A stretch of DNA of 64,000 nucleotides. It comes from Verrucomicrobiota bacterium. Lineage in GTDB: Bacteria > Verrucomicrobiota > Verrucomicrobiia > Limisphaerales > UBA11320. The first letter of the stretch is position 1. The number at the start of each line of letters is the position of its first letter. Shown in pieces: positions 47,246-56,800 of the stretch. Below the pieces are notes generated by a model. It made no database searches, had not been told where the DNA came from, and saw nothing but the letters and a program-made list of their open reading frames with translations. The position numbers were made by a program, and so were the translations under genes. The stretch covers positions 1 to 64,000 of the forward strand of contig JACQFQ010000063.1 of assembly GCA_016199985.1 (NCBI GenBank). Reading direction: 5' to 3'.

Positions 47246-48601
47246 ATGAAACGTCGTCTGCTCTTCGGAATTCTGTTCGCGGCGCTCGCCGTGAATCTTC
47301 TCGTCGGGACCCAGGTCTTTCTCCGTGCGTCCCAGGCCGCCGAAGCCGACGACCCCTACTCGAACTTGAAGCTGTTCACGACGGTGATGGAGCGCGTTCG
47401 CACCGAGTATGTCGACGGCCGCAAGATCTCCTACCGCGAGCTCGTCCACTCCGCGCTCAAGGGGATGCTCAACACCCTCGATCCGCATAGCGAGTTCATG
47501 GACGCCCCCAAATACCAGGAGCTGAAGCACGACACGTCTGGGGAGTTTGGCGGAGTCGGGATTGTGGTCTCGATGAAGAACGACTATTTGACCGTGGTGT
47601 CGCCCATGGAGGACACCCCGGGTTTTAAGGCCGGCATCCTTTCAGGGGACCGCATCATCAAGATCGAGAATCGCGCCACCGACAAGGTTTCCCTGCCGGA
47701 CGCGGTGAAACTTTTGCGCGGCGAGCCGGGCACGGACGTCACCCTGACGATTCTCCGGCCGTCGAACGGCCAGGTGAAGGACTACAAACTGACCCGGGCG
47801 GCGATCAAGGTCGACACGGTGAAGGACCTTGGGGGACATCGCGATTTTCCATTGGCGGAACGGCGAATCGGCTATGTGCGCATGACCCAGTTCGGCGAGC
47901 GGACATCGGAGGAGTTCGGCGATGCGCTCAAGAAACTCAAGGAGAAGGGCATGAAGGCCCTCGTGGTCGACCTCCGCGGCAACCCGGGCGGGCTATTGGA
48001 TCAGGCGGTTGAGGTTTGCGAGCGATTCCTTCCGCGCGGCGAGCTCGTCGTCACCACGGAAGGCCGCGAAGGCAAACCCAAGAGCGAGTTTCGGGCCCGG
48101 GGCGGAGAGAAGTTTGCCAACCTGCCCGTTGTCGTGCTGGTGAACGGCGGCAGCGCCAGCGCGTCGGAGATTGTCTCGGGCTGTCTGCAAGACTCCACGG
48201 CCCGCGGCTTGTGCCGGGTGATCATACTCGGCGAGCAAACTTTCGGGAAAGGCAGCGTTCAAAGCATTTTGCAACTGCAGGATGGGTCCGCCCTGCGTCT
48301 CACCACCGCGAAGTATTACACCCCAAGCCACAAGGTGATTCATGAGCGCGGGATCACGCAGGACATCGTGGTGCCCATGTCGGACGAGGATGAGCAGAAC
48401 CTCTACCTCAAGCGCGCCCCCGGGGGGTTGGAAAGTTTGGAGCCGAAGGAGCGGGACCGCGTGATGAGCGCCCGCGATGTTCAGCTGGAGCGCGCCATGG
48501 ATCTGCTGGGCGGCTTGAGCGTCTACCAGGGGTTCAAGTCCGACGCCGACCCGGTTGGCAAGAAGGTCAGTCGGGTCGCCCGAACCTCTGAGCAGCCCTG
48601 A
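47246..48601 (+). CDS. Carboxy-terminal processing protease (S41)
   Basis: 451 residues with an N-terminal signal/anchor (RRLLFGILFAALAVNLLVGT). A PDZ domain (FGGVGIVVSMKNDYLTVVSP; GILSGDRIIKIEN) is followed by the S41 catalytic core: the Ser lies in GGSASASEIV and the Lys in GEQTFGKGSVQS. Such proteases trim C-termini of envelope proteins. A weak GAGG SD precedes the ATG at 47246. Confidence 0.92.
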   Translation: MKRRLLFGILFAALAVNLLVGTQVFLRASQAAEADDPYSNLKLFTTVMERVRTEYVDGRKISYRELVHSALKGMLNTLDPHSEFMDAPKYQELKHDTSGEFGGVGIVVSMKNDYLTVVSPMEDTPGFKAGILSGDRIIKIENRATDKVSLPDAVKLLRGEPGTDVTLTILRPSNGQVKDYKLTRAAIKVDTVKDLGGHRDFPLAERRIGYVRMTQFGERTSEEFGDALKKLKEKGMKALVVDLRGNPGGLLDQAVEVCERFLPRGELVVTTEGREGKPKSEFRARGGEKFANLPVVVLVNGGSASASEIVSGCLQDSTARGLCRVIILGEQTFGKGSVQSILQLQDGSALRLTTAKYYTPSHKVIHERGITQDIVVPMSDEDEQNLYLKRAPGGLESLEPKERDRVMSARDVQLERAMDLLGGLSVYQGFKSDADPVGKKVSRVARTSEQP

Positions 48602-48668
48602 GATGGCGGGACGCGCACTTGCGCATTGCGCGTCCGTCCGCCGCTGCCTATAGCTCTCGGCACATCCA

Positions 48669-49934
48669 ATGAATTCCGGCCCCTCCCTTCCCTGCCGCGC
48701 CTCCCGGGTTGTTGGCGCTCGCCGCCGCGACGCCCTGCGGCTTGCGGTCCTCGCATTCCTCAGCGCGCTCCTCCTCGGCGCCGGCCCGTCCGCTCCTCGG
48801 CTGCGGGGGGAGACCGCGGAAGAATCGATGTCGGCCTTGGTTCGCTTCTTGAAGACGACCACGGACGAGTCGGTGCGGCGCGATGTCTTGCGGGGCATGA
48901 AGGCGGCGATGAACGCGCGTCGGAACGTTCCGATGCCCCAAGATTGGCTGGATGTCGAACAGGAACTCGCCAGGAGCTCCGATCAGGAAACCCGGCTTGT
49001 GTCGCAGGGGCTGGGTTTGGTTTTTGGCAGCCGCTTCGCGCTCGACTCTCTCCGGCGAACGCTTGCAGACGCCGCAAGCAACATCGCCGCAAGGAAAGCG
49101 GCCTTGGACGCGCTGCTATCCGTCCGTGACGCCGGTTTGCCCGACGCGCTGCGGCCGTTGCTCGGCGAACCCCGGCTGCGAGGCGACGCCATTCGCGGCT
49201 TGGCGGCCTTCAACGACGAGGCGACGCCCCAGGCCCTGCTGCGCGCCTATCCTGAGCTCGACGCGGTCGAGAGGCGCGATGCGCTCAACACGCTGGCGTC
49301 CCGCCTCACCTACGCGCGCCCGCTGATGGCAGCCCTCAAATCCAGCGCGGTGCCGAAAACCCACCTCACCGCGGATCTCGTCCGACAACTCCGAAACCTG
49401 AAGGACGTTGCCCTGACGGCGGATCTCGAGCAGGTCTGGGGCATCTCACGGGAGACTTCGGCCGACAAGGCCAAGGAGATCGAGCGGTATCGTCGAGTCT
49501 ATGCGGCGGGCGGATCGACGCCCGGGGATGGATCCCGGGGTCGGAAGGTTTTCGCGAAAGTTTGCCAGCAATGCCACACTCTCTTCGATACGGGCGGCAA
49601 GGTGGGGCCGGATCTGACTGGCTCCAACCGGGCGAACCTTGACTACATCCTCTCCAACATCATAGATCCCAACGCGGTTATTCCAAACGACTACCGATCT
49701 TCCACGGTGGAGACAAAGGACGATCGCATTCTGACCGGCATCGTGAAGCAGCAGGATGAGAAGATCGTCACCATCCAGACAGCGAATGAAACCATCGTTC
49801 TTCCTCGCGGCGATGTCACAACCATCCGCCTCAGCGAACTTTCGATGATGCCGGAGGGTCTGCTCAATGGCCTTGCCGACCAGGAGATTCGCGACCTGAT
49901 CTATTACCTCGGTCGCCCGGGGCAGGTTCCCTGA
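48669..49934 (+). CDS. Exported c-type heme-binding protein (TIGR02603-like)
   Basis: 421 residues with a signal peptide (LRLAVLAFLSALLLGAG). Residues about 60-270 are helical, HEAT-like. The C-terminal module has Cys299, Cys302 and His303 (CQQCH) for covalent heme, then GGKVGPDLTGSNR, an INDPNAVI-like segment and a distal Met in LSMMPEGLL. This matches the Pirellula/Verrucomicrobium putative heme-binding domain. Role in electron transfer is inferred. Confidence 0.82.
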   Translation: MNSGPSLPCRASRVVGARRRDALRLAVLAFLSALLLGAGPSAPRLRGETAEESMSALVRFLKTTTDESVRRDVLRGMKAAMNARRNVPMPQDWLDVEQELARSSDQETRLVSQGLGLVFGSRFALDSLRRTLADAASNIAARKAALDALLSVRDAGLPDALRPLLGEPRLRGDAIRGLAAFNDEATPQALLRAYPELDAVERRDALNTLASRLTYARPLMAALKSSAVPKTHLTADLVRQLRNLKDVALTADLEQVWGISRETSADKAKEIERYRRVYAAGGSTPGDGSRGRKVFAKVCQQCHTLFDTGGKVGPDLTGSNRANLDYILSNIIDPNAVIPNDYRSSTVETKDDRILTGIVKQQDEKIVTIQTANETIVLPRGDVTTIRLSELSMMPEGLLNGLADQEIRDLIYYLGRPGQVP

Positions 49935-50285
49935 CACCCATTCTTCCTTGTTCACCGCGCTCCGTTCCTTCGTTTGCGGTTGCTCCCGGAGCACAATCCC
50001 CTCAAGCCCTTACACACTTCAACGCTGTGCGTAGGCTAGTGGAGCCGAAGTTCTTAGGAGCGATACCGGCATGCCTGTTCAGAATTGTGTATGGGCTTTT
50101 AACACACTGCACCCTTCCACGGTGTCATGTCCCGTTTTCGAATCCTCTTAGTTGATTGATTGTTAGTTGTTTATGATGCTTTATTAATTTTGAATTCAGC
50201 CGGCACTGCATTTGCTTTGTTTGTGGCGTACTACCTTTCCTCAGCGGCCCAATGCCGGGCAGCTGTGTGAAGGTCCCAATCAATT
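49935..50285. other. AT-rich intergenic region, possible promoter
   Basis: A clear drop in GC, especially 50140-50200 with runs such as TTTATTAATTTTG. It probably holds the promoter of the 50286 gene. A TTGATT and TATGAT pair (50152 and 50172) has spacing of 14, too short to be confident. Confidence 0.35.
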
Positions 50286-50468
50286 ATGAGAAGTAATGTA
50301 TCGCTTGTCCTGTCAGTCGCGCTGGTAGTGTGCGCTTCTTCCCTCACTGTCATGGCTGGCGCTCCTCCTCCGTCGAATCTCCCTGATGCTGGTTCCACCG
50401 CCCTTCTGGCTGTGATCGCCGGTTTCGGGATTACGGGCCTGCGCAGGTTCATGGCTCGAGGCAAGTAA
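50286..50468 (+). CDS. 60-aa exported mini-protein with VPDSG-CTERM-like sorting signal
   Basis: 60 residues in all: a signal peptide (about 1-25, hydrophobic VSLVLSVALVVCASSL), a six-residue PPPSN-type spacer and a C-terminal LPDAGSTALLAVIAGFGI segment followed by a basic LRRFMARGK tail. The tripartite C-terminus (PDxG motif, hydrophobic stretch, basic end) matches VPDSG-CTERM signals, with Leu for Val and Ala for Ser. After processing almost nothing would remain. It precedes the giant adhesin gene by 348 bases on the same strand. Confidence 0.72.
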   Translation: MRSNVSLVLSVALVVCASSLTVMAGAPPPSNLPDAGSTALLAVIAGFGITGLRRFMARGK

Positions 50469-50491
50469 TAGTGCCTTCGAGTTGAGGTTGC

Positions 50492-50538
50492 CAATCCGGT
50501 GCTCCGGATTGCCTCCCACGTTTGTTGGGGGCAATCCG
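50492..50538 (+). promoter_or_regulatory. Mutually exclusive RNA hairpins
   Basis: Hairpin 1 is a perfect 8-bp stem CAATCCGG / CCGGATTG with loop TGCT (50492-50511). Hairpin 2 pairs ATTGCCTCCCAC with GTTGGGGGCAAT (50508-50535) with loop GTTT, one mismatch and one G-U. They share 50508-50511, and CAATCCG recurs at 50532-50538, so three segments compete. No U tract follows. Regulatory role is inferred from structure only. Confidence 0.4.
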
Positions 50539-50592
50539 CGGCCTGGAACACCCGTAGTCTGCGACCGCAGGCTGAGGCTGGTTGCCATTGAC

Positions 50593-50616
50593 GCGAAGAG
50601 ATTAATATCTCTTCGC
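50593..50616 (+). terminator. Hairpin, possible terminator of the mini-protein gene
   Basis: A perfect 10-bp stem GCGAAGAGAT / ATCTCTTCGC with loop TAAT, followed by only TTGTG. It may end or attenuate transcription from the 50286 gene toward the giant gene at 50817. Confidence 0.4.
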
Positions 50617-50816
50617 TTGTGCCCAAACCCCGCACGCGATCACCGCTGATCCGTTTGCGAGGTGGTGGGCGAGAGTGGTATCCCCCTGAGCCCATTCGCA
50701 GCGTGGTCAATGCTCATTTCTCACCACAAAGACAAAATGGCATTGCGACCCGCTCTCCCGTTCCTAGGATTCTCCCTCTTTCAGCAATTCGAACCCAACC
50801 CTAACCGCTAAGTCTC

Positions 50817-53800
50817 ATGAAATACTCACTGAACCCTCTCCGCGCGCTCCTTGCCAGTATTCTGGTCGCGGTGCTGGCTCCCGCTGCGGGCGCCTCTCCT
50901 GCTGGATGCTGCACGCTCATTCCCGACGCGCCGAATAACTTTGCGGACGGCTTGATCCACGTAACGTATGGGTCGCCGGCGGGCGTTGGAGTGGCGCCAG
51001 AGAGGAGCTACTTCACCATGGACGTTCAGGCGGGCAATGGGCAGACCCCCCAGCCCCCGATCCCTCCCGGTCGCTATGCGACGTGGTGTTTTGACGCCCT
51101 CTCTTCCCTCGATCCCGGCGCCGGCACAATGTATGGGGGCCGTCTCTACTCCAGCTGTGATCCCAATACCGCTTTCAATCAGTTTCTCCCTGATCATCCC
51201 GGAGTGAAGCAAAACGCCGTTGTGTGGAAGCAGGTGAACTATTTGATCAATCATCGTTTCTCCGCCTGCAACGGATCGGTTCCCACGATGTGGGAGGTTC
51301 AGTACGCGATCTGGCGTCTGTTCGGACAGTCCACCGCAGACTACCCGTTTCCGCCCTACCCTTCCACCCGTGCGGCTGTGGTTCAGTGCTTGGTGGATTC
51401 CGCCAGGAACAACTCGACCTCCTGGTTTCCTTCGTGCGGGGACAAAATCGCGGTCATCTTCAACATTGATGTCAATTGGGACAACATTGCGCCCGAAGTA
51501 CAGTTGCTTTTCATCGAGGTTCCCTGCCAATGCGTGAGCATCGGAGACCGTGTCTGGATCGATACCAACGGGAATGGCCTTCAGGATGGCACGGAATCGG
51601 GTCTGCCTGGCGTCCGCGTCGATCTCCTCGACTGCGCCGGGAACATGCTGGACTTCACAACCACGGATGGATCGGGCCTCTACAGGTTCAACAACCTGTC
51701 GCCGGGCGACTACAAAGTTCGTTTTGTGAAGCCGGCGGGTTACGCCTTTAGCCCGAAGGACACTGGGGCCAATGACAACATAGACAGCGACGCTGATCAG
51801 CTGACGGGCGAGACCATCTGCACGACTCTGACGAACGGGGAAGTCGATCTCTCCTGGGACGCCGGTCTGGTTCCGCTTTCCAGCTTGGGCGACTTCGTTT
51901 GGGTTGATTCGAACGGCAATGGCGTTCAGGACAGTGGCGAGACGGGGAAGAACGGGGTCACCGTGAACCTCCTCGATAATCTGGGCAACCTCATCACCTC
52001 CCAGTTGACCCATGACCTCAATGGAGATGTCACCAAGCCCGGCTATTACCTTTTCGACAATCTGCCGGCCGCAACCTACCAAGTGCAGTTTGTGCTGCCA
52101 GGTGGCTATGCGTTCACCGCGCCCGGACTGGGTGGAGATTCGACCAAAGACAGCAACGCCAACCCGGCTGATGGCAAGGCTGCGCCCGTCGCGCTCGCCG
52201 TCGGGCAGACCGATTTGACAATCGACGCCGGCCTATATGTGCCCGCGAGCGTCTCGGGCTTTGTCTACGAGGACAATAACAACAACGGATTGAAGGAAGG
52301 CTCGGAGGCGGGCATTCCGATCACGACGGTGACGCTGAACGGCGCGGGCCCCGATGGGGTTTTCGGCAACGGCGACGACACGACAGCGACCACCACGACT
52401 TCTGGAACCGGATTCTACATCTTCCCGAATCTGCCTCCCGGACTCTATACCCTTCTCGAAAGCCAGCCTGCGGGCTACGTCGATGGCTTGGACACCCAGG
52501 GCACGCCTGGCACCGGAATCGCGGGGAACGATAAATTCGTCAGCCTGACGCTCCCGTCCGGCGTGGACGGCGTGGATAACGATTTTGGTGAACTCCGCAT
52601 TCCCCTCGTTGCGGTGACGTCTGACGCGGTGTGCGAGGGCACTCTCGGGAAGCTCATCGCTTCCGTCAGCGGGAGCACCGCTGTTCCGTTCAACTATCAG
52701 TGGAGCGGACCTTCGGGCACAGGACCCTTCCCCAACTCACCCTTCATCAGCGTCGGTGTGGATGGCGTCTATTCCGTGATTGTCACCGACCAGAACGGCG
52801 TGTCGGGAGTCGGTCAGGGATCACTCATCGTTTATTCCGGCCCCGGCTTGACCCTCCAGGCTAAGGATGTCTCCTGCTACGGCAGCGGCGACGGGAGCAT
52901 CACGGCTTCTCCCTCCGGAGGAACCGCGCCCTACATGTTTTCAATCGATGGCTTCAACTTTGGTAACTCAAGCGTCTTTGGCCCGCTGGGCCCCGGTAGC
53001 TACACAGTTATCGTGAGGGATGCGCATGGCTGTCTCGCGAGCCGGATGGCGACTATTAAGGAACCGCCTAAGTTGTTGGTCAGCGCGACCCCAACGCCGA
53101 TCTCCTGCAATGGCGGAGACTCAACCGTGACGGTGAGCGCAAGCGGCGGCACTGGACTGTACACGGGCACGGGGACGTTCAGCCGGAAAGCGGGCACGTA
53201 TACCTTCACGGTGACGGACGCCAATGGTTGCACCGGGATGGCTTCGGTGACGATCACTGAACCCACTCTTATGGTGGCGAGCGCGGTTGCGACTCCGATC
53301 TCTTGCAATGGCGGAGACTCGAGCGTGACGGTGAGCGCGAGCGGCGGCACTGGACCTTACACCGGCACCGGCACGTTCAGCCGGAAGGCGGGCACTTATA
53401 CCTTCACGGTGACGGACGCCAACGGCTGCACGGGGATGGCTTCAGTGACAATCACTGAACCCAAGATCCTTGTGGCGAGCGCGATTGCGACTCCGATCTC
53501 CTGCAATGGCGGAGACTCGAGCGTGACGGTGAGCGCGAGCGGCGGCACTGGACCTTACACGGGCACGGGCACGTTCAACCGAAAGGCGGGCACGTATACC
53601 TTCACGGTGACAGACGCCAATGGCTGCACGGGGATGGCTTCGGTGACGATCACTGAGCCGAGCGCGATCTCCCTGGCCCTGACCAAGACGGACGCAACAT
53701 GCGCCGGGAACGATGGCGCCGTCACGGCCACTTTCTCTGGGGGCACGGGAGCGTTCATGATCAGCATCGACGTTGGCCCATTTGCCCCTGGCGTTTCACC

Positions 53801-56800
53801 GAAGACATTCGCGGGCCTCGCCTCTGGCTCGCACACGGTGACGGTCAAGGACAACAATGGATGCGCTCTATCGCAGACCATCATGGTGCCTCAGAAGTGC
53901 CAGCTGACGCTGTCCTGCGTCGGAAGTTCCGGCCAGGTGGGCACGTCCTTCTCTAGCGCGTTGGTTGTGACGGGAGGAACGGCTCCCTATACCTTCTCGG
54001 TTGCTTCTGGAAGTTTGCCGACGGGACTCACTCTGGATCCGAAAACCGGCATTATCTCCGGCACTCCCAAAGCGGCGGGTTCGTTCTGCTTCACGGGCTT
54101 CGTGACTGACGCCAAAGGTCTCACGGCGACGGCGGTCTGCTCGTCGGGGTGCTCGGCATCCTCGGCTGCGCTGTGGAACTTCTCCACTCCGAGCGGCGCT
54201 CTGGGAAGCTCGCAGACCTACACCGTCAATGGCCTGATCATAACGGCCGCTGGCTTCGCTGGCGCCAACACTCCGACCTCCCTCTATGGGAAGAACCTGG
54301 GCGGAAACGAAAGCGGCTTGGGAATCGCGAGCGACAAGGATCATGAGATCAACACCTCCACCTACATTCAGCTCGACCTCAAGCAGCTGATCGATGCCGG
54401 CGCCCAGAACGTCCAGCTGATCATCGGCAGCGTGCAATCCGGCGAAGGCTACAACATCTATGGCTCGGCCGTTCCGGGCTCCATTGGCGCGTTGCTGCTC
54501 AGCGATACCAAGGACAACACCGCCTTCGCAATGCCTGGCTATCCGACCTACCGCTATGTGAGCGTCCGCGCTTCGGCCGCGAACGTGTTGCTGGGCTCGG
54601 TGGGAGCCTCATTGTCTTGCGGCTGCACCATCACCATCGCGCCGAGCTGCTTGGCCAATATCACTGGCACGATCCGCGGCGATTGCGACCGCTGCGTCGG
54701 CGAGGATCGGGACCACGACGATCGGGACCACGACGGGAAGGATCACTCGAAGTGCAATCACAAGTACAATGAATGCGGCCTCGATGGCGGCGATCACAGC
54801 AAGTGCCGCCATGAGCGCGGCTGGTGCGCCCGCGATGGAAGGGATCACTCGTCCTGCGATCACAAGAACGATCGCTGCTCCATCGACTCGCGCGACCACT
54901 CCCGTTGCGTCCACACGAAGAACATCTGCGCGCACGACGGTCATAAGCACGCCGAGTGCAATCACGCCCGCGGCATGTGCAGCGACGACGGACGTGACCA
55001 CTCAAACTGCAACCATCGCTACGCCGAATGCGACCAGGACGGCCAGGACCACTCCAACTGCCGTCACCAGCGCGGCTGGTGCAGCAAGGACGGCCGGAAC
55101 CACGGTTACTGCTCGCACTCCAGCGGCCGTTGCACTGTGGATACCCGCGATCACTCCGGATGCGCCCATTCCCTCAACATCTGCTCGCAGGACGGGCACG
55201 ATCATTCGACCTGCGGCCACTATATCGGCGTCTGCAAAGTCGTGCCTGGCGGGCAATGCGGCTTGGCGGGATTCACCGTCCAGCTGAAGGACAGCACGGG
55301 CGCCTTGGTCGCGAGCCAGACCACCGCGGCCGATGGGTCCTTCCGTTTCACCGGACAGCCGGCCGGGGTCTACCAGGTGATTGTTGTTCCGCTTGCGAAC
55401 TACACTGAGTTTGCGGACCCGGACAGCGTCCTGGACAACAAGACGACCGTCACGGTGGCGAATTGCCGCGACGTGACCGGGGTTGACTTCTCCTATCGCG
55501 ACAGCGGGCTCCGGCTCGCGTGCATCGCGGGCGTCATCCACGGGGCATGCGATTTCTGCTCGCATGAGGATCGGGATCACGACGATCGGGATCACGACGG
55601 CCGCGACCACTCCAAGTGCAACCATCATTACAATCAGTGCAGCGCCGATGGACGGGATCACCGCAGCTGCCGCCATGAGCGCGGGTGGTGCTCCTGGGAT
55701 AGCCACAATCACACAACCTGCGATCACTGGCAGTATTCCTGCGCGGTGGACACGCGGGATCATGGGTCCTGCAATCACTACCGGAGCATCTGCGTTCACG
55801 ACGGCTACAAGCATTCCGAATGCAACCACGCCCGCGGCCTTTGCCGGCATGACGGGCGCGACCACTCGGATTGCAATCACCGCTACGCCGAGTGCTCCCG
55901 CGACGGTCAAGACCACACCGGCTGCCGCCACGAGCGGGGATGGTGCAAGCGGGATGGCCGGGATCACTCCTCGTGCTCGCACGACAATGATCGTTGTTCC
56001 GTGGACACTCGCGATCACTCGAGCTGCAACCACTCGATCCACATCTGCTCGCACGATGGTCACGATCACTCGAACTGCGATCACGTCCATGGCGGCTGCG
56101 CCCACGACAAGTCCGGACAGTGCGGCTTGGCGGGCGCGACTGTCGTTCTGAAGGGCAGCGGAGGGAACGTGATCGCGACGCTGATCACCGGACTCGACGG
56201 GACTTACCGGTTCGTGAGTCTCGCCCCGGGTTCGTATCAGGTGGCTGTGACACCGCCCGCGAACTACATCGAGACGTCGGATCCGGACGGCGTGCTTGAC
56301 GATCGCACCTCCGTGACCGCTGTCGCCTGCCAGTGCAAGAAGGGCGTCGACTTCACCTACAAGCCCGCCATCCCCGCGCCGCCGACCGGCGTGACGGAGA
56401 CCGAGGGCTCGGGTCGTGTGACCCTCTCCTGGACAGCGACGCCTGGCGCCACCAGCTACAACATCGGCCGAGCCACTTGCAAGTTTGGCCCTTACCAGAC
56501 GATCGCGACCGGTGTTACGGGAACCAGCTACACCGACAACGACGTTGTCAATGGGACGGCTTACTACTACGTCGTCACCTCGGTGCGCGGCGGCGTGGCG
56601 AGCGGCGCCTCCGCTGAAGTGAGCGCCATCCCGGCGGCCAGCCTCCCGAGCCCGTGGACGACACGGGATATCGGAGCGGTGAGCGACACGGGCGCGGCGA
56701 GCTACGCGTCGGGCCGGTTCACGGTGGTCGGCTCAGGCGCTGACATCTGGAACTCCGCGGACGAGTTCAGGTTCGCTTATCAGCTGGCGAGCGGCGATTG

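Noticed and set aside
50619-50804. 61-codon frame before the giant gene
   Set aside because: Arg/Pro-rich, no ribosome site or domain; the region is better explained by hairpins.
54609-56105. Minus-strand frames opposite the Cys/His arrays
   Set aside because: They are mirror images of the repeat DNA (Val/Ala-rich strings) and have no start context or domain.
53099-56123. CRISPR array as an explanation for the regular repeats
   Set aside because: The repeats are contiguous coding units in one frame with no unique spacers.
54769-56151. Thr/Ala-rich frames overlapping the arrays on the plus strand
   Set aside because: They arise because 51-base repeats keep every frame open; only the frame with the Cys/His/Asp pattern joins the flanking domains.
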